This document shows positions 58,318 to 64,000 of a DNA stretch of 64,000 bases, in pieces; position 1 is the stretch's first letter, and each line of letters begins with the position of its first letter. The notes under the pieces were generated by a model. That model was not told the DNA's origin. It saw only the letters and a program-made list of their open reading frames with translations, and made no database searches. The position numbers and the translations under genes are program-made. Origin of the DNA: Alisma plantago-aquatica (Eukaryota; Streptophyta; Magnoliopsida; Alismatales; Alismataceae); contig OY856410.1 of the NCBI GenBank assembly GCA_963693085.1, positions 1,393,734,863 to 1,393,798,862 on the forward strand, in the 5' to 3' direction.

Positions 58318-58329
58318 GCTCTGATACCA
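58318..58329 (-). other. Primer-binding site, tRNA-iMet type
   Basis: Minus-strand TGGTATCAGAGC lies four bases from the 5' LTR and is a perfect match to the usual plant initiator-Met primer site. Confidence 0.93.
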
Positions 58330-58876
58330 TTAATGTAACACCCCTCCCTAGGGTTTCTTACGTAACCAGCGGAAGCACAGCCTAATCCCCAACATTATCC
58401 ATAATGTGGGGTACTTGGCATATTAGGGAGGGATTGTCACATATATGATCTCATATCAAGAAACAAATAACACTTGGCATTATTGAAACATAGATTCATA
58501 CATAAGTTCTTGGAGGAAAGGCTACATCATGTTTCGAAAGGTATGATAAACATAAACTAGATAATCATGAGAAAGATAGGATCTCCATAGATGGACGTCC
58601 CACCAGGAAACAACTCCTTGGATCTCTGGGTCCTTGGTACTCTCAAGATAATTCCTTCTCTTTAGCTCCAACTTCTGCGGACATCTCGTCCCCAGCCATG
58701 CAAAGGAAAACAAACATAGTAAGTAAGCGGCATTGGCATGTTATAGACATAAAAATAAAATATACATGTGGCTTAACATAATTATGAACATGCATTAACA
58801 TTAATCGTTTCTTGATGTCTTTTACATAAAGAAATTGACTAGAAGAATATGCTCCTCTCTTAATGCCCCATAAGGA

Positions 58877-58960
58877 GCCCATAATGCTCGGAAAGCCCAT
58901 AATTGCTCGGAAAGCCCATAATTGCTCGGAAAGCCCATAATTGCTCGGAAAGCCCATAAC
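58877..58960. repeat. Tandem GCTCGGAAAGCCCATAAT units in LTR
   Basis: Four units, one more than in the partner LTR. Confidence 0.9.
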
Positions 58961-59860
58961 AAGGTGCATATAAATCTAAATCAATTTCTATTAATCATGA
59001 TCTTTCTTAAACTTAGCTTATCTTCTTAATAACCCAAACTTTGATATTAATTGGAATTTCTCCCTTTTGAACATGATTGGGATTTCTCCCCATGACCATA
59101 ATGGGATTTCTCCCTCTTAAGCATGAATGGGAAACTTATTCCCACTTAATCTTGATTTCTTGTTCCTTAACCATAATTCATAGCATAAATGTGGTTTCTA
59201 TATTTAGACTTATACTATAGCAAACAATCATTCAATAATTATATACTTGAAGGAAGACATGCATTTGTCATGACTTAAACATTAAGTGCATAAACATATC
59301 ATAAACATCCAATAACTCAAATTTACTATGCCAAGGGCATGGCCCGCTTACCTTGAACTAAATCACCTAATTCAAACCTAGTTTGACTGATTGGATCCCC
59401 TTAAACACCTGAAATTAGATTAGAATATTATATGTACATGAATTCATAGCCTCAAAAACCCTAATTCGTTCATATAAGAATTGAGATGTGAAAACAGAGA
59501 AATCAGGTGATAATAGAAAATCGGATTCCTCATCAAAAATCCTTTCCAAAATGTATTTTTGCATAATTTTTCGATAAACAAGCGATTTACTATCAATTTT
59601 CAAAAAACCGGCCAATGAAAAATCTGAGAAAAAGCCACGTGGGCGTTTTTATATGAGTTAGCAGCTATTGGGCTCGGGCCCACTATGAGTTGGGCCAATC
59701 ATGCGTGGCCAACTCAGCAGCAAGGACTGCCTCTGAGGATTCGTGATCAAAGATGGGAGGGCATGTAAAAACCCTAAAATGCCCTCGCGGTGAAAAAAAA
59801 CAAAAGAAGAAGACAGGGCACTAAGGTCATTTCCTGACCTGGTTTGTTCCTGCCCAAACC

Positions 59861-60232
59861 ATGGCGCTCGACGAGCAGCTAGTCATTGACTCCAGGGATT
59901 CAGATCGTGAATCAGTGTGTTTTGTTGAAAACCGATCGCAGCAAACTCATCAGCTTCACCCAACGAACTCACCAAGCCCAAGCGTGGGCTCTGCGGTGAC
60001 CAGGAGCTCGAGAACGCTCCTCCGCAAGGCTGGAAATAGGGGAAACAAGCCGAAAGTTGCTCGCGCAGACTCAAGTCGAAAAAACACAAAAATGAGGGTC
60101 GAGAAAGATCCGGCGGAGTCGTGCGAAGCCACTGGCAGTGTTACCTTGGCCAGCGAGGCCCTGAGGCGCCATGGTGTCAAGGCGCCTGTGAGGACCTTGC
60201 GCAGGTCCACAGGGTACAACACTTGGGGCTAA
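59861..60232 (+). CDS. Antisense LTR ORF, longer copy (123 codons)
   Basis: Same start context (AACCATGGCG) and same hydrophilic basic peptide as at 55559-55864, continuing through SVTLASEALRRHGVKAP to STGYNTWG. It has no signal peptide, membrane segment or domain that I recognise. It sits in the part of the LTR downstream of the TATA box but on the opposite strand. The two copies differ at several sites, some of which change residues, so selection on the protein is not evident. Confidence 0.35.
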   Translation: MALDEQLVIDSRDSDRESVCFVENRSQQTHQLHPTNSPSPSVGSAVTRSSRTLLRKAGNRGNKPKVARADSSRKNTKMRVEKDPAESCEATGSVTLASEALRRHGVKAPVRTLRRSTGYNTWG

Positions 60233-60439
60233 CACGAGGCAAAAGGAGGTCAGGAAGACAAAGGAAAGGCTCCAAGTATGCTCACCGGAGAGGTAATTAG
60301 GCCGAGATGACCGGAGAAGGTCGGACAGACTCAAGGTCGCCGGAAACTAAAACCGAGTAGGTCGGGGTTGCTGGGAGAGCCGGGGGAGAAATTGAGAGCG
60401 GAGGAGAGGCGGTACGGGGCTGATGATGCTCTCGAGTGG

Positions 60440-60447
60440 TTTAAATA
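60440..60447 (-). promoter_or_regulatory. TATA box of 5' LTR
   Basis: Minus-strand TATTTAAA in CTTCCTATTTAAACCACT; likely core promoter for the genomic RNA of the gag-only element. Confidence 0.6.
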
Positions 60448-61384
60448 GGAAGTAGAGGCACGGTCGTGCCCTCTGCAACTCGAGAGTCTAAGCCCTAGAT
60501 TGGGCATTTCTTGTAGAGAGAGAGATGAGAAGCGAGTAATAGCTTGTTGGGTTCAGATTGACCTCGCGGTCTCACAGGTGAAAGAATCGGGAGGAATGGT
60601 GGCTTGTGGAGTGAGAACTAGGTTGGAGAAAAATAGCCTGTGAAACGGCCTTAGCTCGCGAGAAAAACGGAGGAAGAAGACAGCAGGCGTGCCATTGGAT
60701 CTTGATCCAATGGTCACTATGTATGTGCGTGAGTATTAAAGCAAAAAGTAACGTGTGACCAACATATTAATGCGAACCATAGGTTATTTGATGAAATTGT
60801 ATTCAAATCTTGGTCATACTATATTCAAACCTTTCTCCAATTAATTGGAGGGTCAAACATAGGCCAAATGAGTTCAAATTTGAACCATATGAAAATTAGA
60901 AGGTCTAGAATATTCCTGTAGGGTTAGATTTCGGACTTGTACCAATTTAGGCCTAAAAATAGCAAAACCCTCATGTATGCTTAAATGACCACAATTAATG
61001 CAAATAAAGCCATTAATTCTTCAAATAAGAATTGAAAAACATAAAAACGTGCCCTAAATATTATTAAATTTCAATTAACAATATGGAGGCCATTAAGTAA
61101 ATAATTAAACAAGTAAATCACTAATTATCATAAGAGAGAGAAAATTGGACATAAAACATTTATTCTAAATTTTCTTCAACAAAAGGGCATAGATATACAT
61201 GAAAAGATTTTCTTTAATCAAAACAAGGATAAGAGAGCCATTTGACATAATAAAATGATGTTGTAAAACTTAACATGGGCAAATTGCATTTAAGTCCTCA
61301 ATAATTATCTAATTTAAAAAAAGAGCATGCAAGGAATGAAATAGTTTGAAAAATTGCATAACAAGAGTGGGGTGTTACAGAAAA

Positions 61385-64000
61385 TATGTAAAATTAAAAA
61401 ATGTTATATAATGTTATAAATAACTTCTAGGGATAAAAATAATGACAAATTTGTGTTCCATATGTTTTAGTTTGCTTGAGGATGAAGTTTCACATTAATT
61501 GGTGGTTTCTAGATGTCTCTAATATGTTAAGAAAGAGAAAATATGAATTACTTTAAAAGAATTAAATAAAATACTTAGAGTGTCTAAAACCAAAAACTAA
61601 TTCTAGATTCAGATGTCACATGTTCATATTAGACTAGGTGTCAAATTTCATTTAATTTGGAGTCAGTTTGCACCCTCAAATGAGGAGAGAGAGAAAGAGA
61701 AATTATTAATGCATCACTTTATTAAAATAGGAATCAATTATATGTGTCATGCAAGCTTAACCGATTTTGCAACCAATGAGGGACGTATGATCATAAATAG
61801 ATGATGGATATTTTATCTCCTACCTCACAAAGGAGACTTGTGTGTGTGAACCGTAACGCCGGTCTAGCGGGTTGGTATTTTGAGATTTTCTCACTCATTT
61901 CTCAACGATTCTTGGAGATTTCCGGTGCTATAGATTCAGGAGAATATTGCTCACAGTTTGAGACCTAACTTTATCCCTAGTTTCCATCATTTTATATTCA
62001 CCCAAATCTTGGATCGCAAGGTTCCTTTGGCCAACTTGCCTCTTGCCCTTACACACACCCACACCTATAAATAATTGTACCCCTAGTTTTTCCGTCTCTC
62101 TCTACCCTTCTCCCCTCTCAATTTCTTCTAAGGTCTAATGTATTGTCACCAAGGACTTGAGATGTGGTGGACATGTTCTCAGTTTCATGGCAAGTTTCCT
62201 CACTTCTTCACTCCAATTGCGACTAGGGGTTAGTTTCTAGACCTTTGTTATCTATTTCCATGGCTTCAGATCTTTGTTTGGTTCTTGCTCGCCAATTCTC
62301 CCAAATCTTGCCTTGAGCAAGAAACTTGTTGCTATTTTTCATGGCACATGTGAGGTAGAAGCGGTCTCCTCAATGATTTTCTAGTCCTACCCCTCCTCGT
62401 CCTTCTTTCTTTGTTTTTCTCGCTAAGGGCTTTTTAGTAGTCTCACTTCTATTTTGCTTTGCTTTGGATGGGGTTGAGGTGGCCATTGACTGCTGACATG
62501 ATTGCTCTTGATTGGACCATGTTAGCCAGGCCTGGCCTCTCCCTCTCTCTCCCTCTCTCACACATGTTATCTTGCTGATGTGGCTTTTTGGTGATCTGTG
62601 ATTGGTCTGAATTGTAAAATGTATATCTTTTAATCCACTCATCCAAAATTAACAAATAAATATGTTTTGGAATTGGAAAATTAATCTCTATTTAATAAAA
62701 ATAGTTTTGATGTATCGTTCCAAGGTTTATCAAAGGGTGATTTTTGGAGAATGAATTTAATGCATAAATCCATAAAAATTACAACTTAATCATATTAACT
62801 CCAAAATTAACATAAAATGTGTTTTATTGATCAGGAGAACCTAATAAGTCAATTGGTAAAAATTTCAGAGTCACAATCTGAGTTTTGCTAAAAAGGTCAA
62901 AAATTATGGGTTCTCTACATTAAGGTGCATTATGTGCTCTAATACATGTTAATAAATTGAAATAGGCAAAGTTGAACTTTGGATCACCTAAAAGCCGTGA
63001 AAGTTGGTAATTGAACTCAGTAAGAGAGGTATGTGCATCCTTGCACCCTAAGTTGGGATATTTGCAAACCAAACCCTATATTACCTAATGAGGTACTATA
63101 TGAACCCTATTCTTTCTATTAATATTTATTTTTCTATATTTGCCTCAAAAATTAGTATTGATGTTCTATTTATTGGGTCTTATACCTCACTACCATGTTT
63201 CAAATATATGATCTTCTACTGGCAATAGTTTCTCTTTAGCATGTTGATTTTATTAGACTATTAAGCTAATGTACTGGTACTTTTATACAACCACCCATAG
63301 ATAGGGCATGTGTTATTTTGCACTGGGGAATGTGTTTACTCTCTCCCTTATAAAATTATTGTAGGTGTGTGTGAATGTGTTACTCTCCCCTCACCTATAG
63401 GTTGAGGTTTGGTAGGTTCATCAACCCTACTTAGTTAACATAGTCAGTATTGATCATGCATGCAAATCTTTTACTATTTTCTTGTTATGGCAAGCATCTA
63501 TTTGATTATGTCTCATACTCTTGACTTTCTTTGTTCTTGATGAACATACACCCTTTATTATCCTTTGTTGATGTTACCTTGCTCTTGTTCTTTATTTTGA
63601 CACATACCTCATTTTCTTCTCTTGCTAGGTGATCCCAACCACCCAAGACTAGGACAAGGAGTCAAATAAGATCAAGGAGGACTAGTCATGTTTAGGATAA
63701 GGAGAAGATGGCTTCCAATATGGACCTAACCCATGAAGATGTTGCTTGGAGACAAACTTGATATAGTTTATATTTCCCTCTATCTAGATCCTTATGTTGT
63801 TCTTTCATGTAAACCCTATATGGATGATGATGATGTACTTTTGTAAAATTGAATATAGTCATTACTTTTATTCCGTTGCTATACTTTGGTTGTTTTGAAT
63901 GCCATTATCAAGATTTGAAAATTTTACACCTATTCCAGCATACCTATTAAGTGTGTTTGGAATGAATGTTTTATTCTTCAGTTTTTAGAAGGGAGTGGAT
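61385..64000 (+). other. Gypsy-like LTR or intergenic DNA, no gene
   Basis: It continues the flank interrupted by the gag-only element. A plus-strand TATAAATA (62066-62073) followed by a pyrimidine-rich CTCTCTCTACCCTTCTCCC leader, and ACTAGGACAAGGAG and GATGATGATG stretches near 63640-63830, resemble a plus-strand gypsy LTR. Neither terminus was found. Frames at 62370-62655 (minus) overlap a CTCTCTCC run and have no domain. Confidence 0.4.
62066..62073 (+). promoter_or_regulatory. TATA-like box
   Basis: TATAAATA in CACACCTATAAATAATTG, upstream of a pyrimidine-rich stretch. A possible LTR promoter; no other support. Confidence 0.4.

Larger units (their letters stand above)
54046..61379 (-). 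mobile_element. Gag-only LTR retrotransposon (TR-GAG type), 7.3 kb
   Basis: Two 3-kb direct repeats (54046-57052; 58334-61379) flank a 1281-bp internal region. Each repeat starts TGTAACACCCC and ends GGGGTGTTACA. GAAAA flanks the element on both sides (54041-54045, 61380-61384). Primer-binding site, polypurine tract and gag all place it on the minus strand. The only internal gene is gag; there is no protease, RT, RNase H or integrase. It is therefore non-autonomous and needs pol in trans, presumably from a Tekay/Del-like gypsy element. LTR similarity is high, so the insertion is the youngest retroelement event in the window. Confidence 0.95.
58334..61379 (-). mobile_element. 5' LTR of the gag-only element (3046 bp)
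   Basis: It is the partner of 54046-57052 with the same 11-bp terminal inverted repeats. It carries the promoter that would drive gag; transcription from the TATA box at 60440-60447 would give a leader of about 2 kb before gag. Confidence 0.95.

Noticed and set aside
1..64000. tRNA, rRNA or host genes
   Set aside because: No cloverleaf-like tRNA with A/B boxes, no rRNA stretch and no host-type exon chain outside TE genes was recognised by eye; a tRNAscan or homology search was not possible.

Overview
The window is repeat-dense, AT-rich nuclear DNA of a flowering plant with a large genome. I see no host protein-coding gene, rRNA or tRNA. Nearly everything that can be explained is transposable element (TE) sequence: Ty1/copia and Ty3/gypsy LTR retrotransposons, CACTA (En/Spm) and hAT DNA transposons, and one miniature LTR retrotransposon, many nested in one another. 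The plant assignment rests on tRNA-iMet type primer-binding sites (TGGTATCAGAGC-like), CACTA transposases with Transpos_assoc, tnp2, DUF4218 and DUF4216 parts, and a Tekay/Del-like Gag.

Layout. 1-7254: two LTR-type blocks on the minus strand, the first rich in palindromic AACGG motifs. 7255-8742: the 3' end and LTR of a plus-strand gypsy element. 8743-17196: a minus-strand copia array (leader-LTR-internal-LTR), decayed. 17197-19860: a decayed plus-strand CACTA with Ulp1-protease exons. 19861-26211: plus-strand copia remnants around an unexplained 2.9 kb block. 26428-29606: a hAT element (8-bp TSD) holding a second hAT (which itself holds a TRIM) and a 1-kb CACTA derivative. 29615-33812: degraded LTR-like DNA. 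33813-53430: one minus-strand copia element split in its integrase by a ~3 kb solo gypsy LTR, which is in turn split by a 9.5 kb CACTA element with a GGG target duplication. 54046-61379: an LTR retrotransposon with 3-kb LTRs, a GAAAA target duplication and an intact gag but no pol, lying inside further gypsy-like DNA that runs to the window end.

The most notable content is the CACTA element at 38259-47735. Its second gene (39229-42602, minus, 13 exons) joins a Transposase_24/TNPA-type region to a C-terminal Ulp1 (C48 peptidase) domain. The exon model is phase-consistent and the H-D-Q-C catalytic set is intact with the spacing of yeast Ulp1. Its partner transposase gene (TNPD) is broken by stops and a large internal deletion. 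The same element carries twin long hairpins in 316-bp tandem units. The gag-only retrotransposon (TR-GAG type) depends on pol supplied from elsewhere, and both its LTRs carry an antisense reading frame with a good start context.

All functional statements come from reading translations and termini by eye; no database search was run. Element boundaries marked with target-site duplications are firm; those given as approximate are not.
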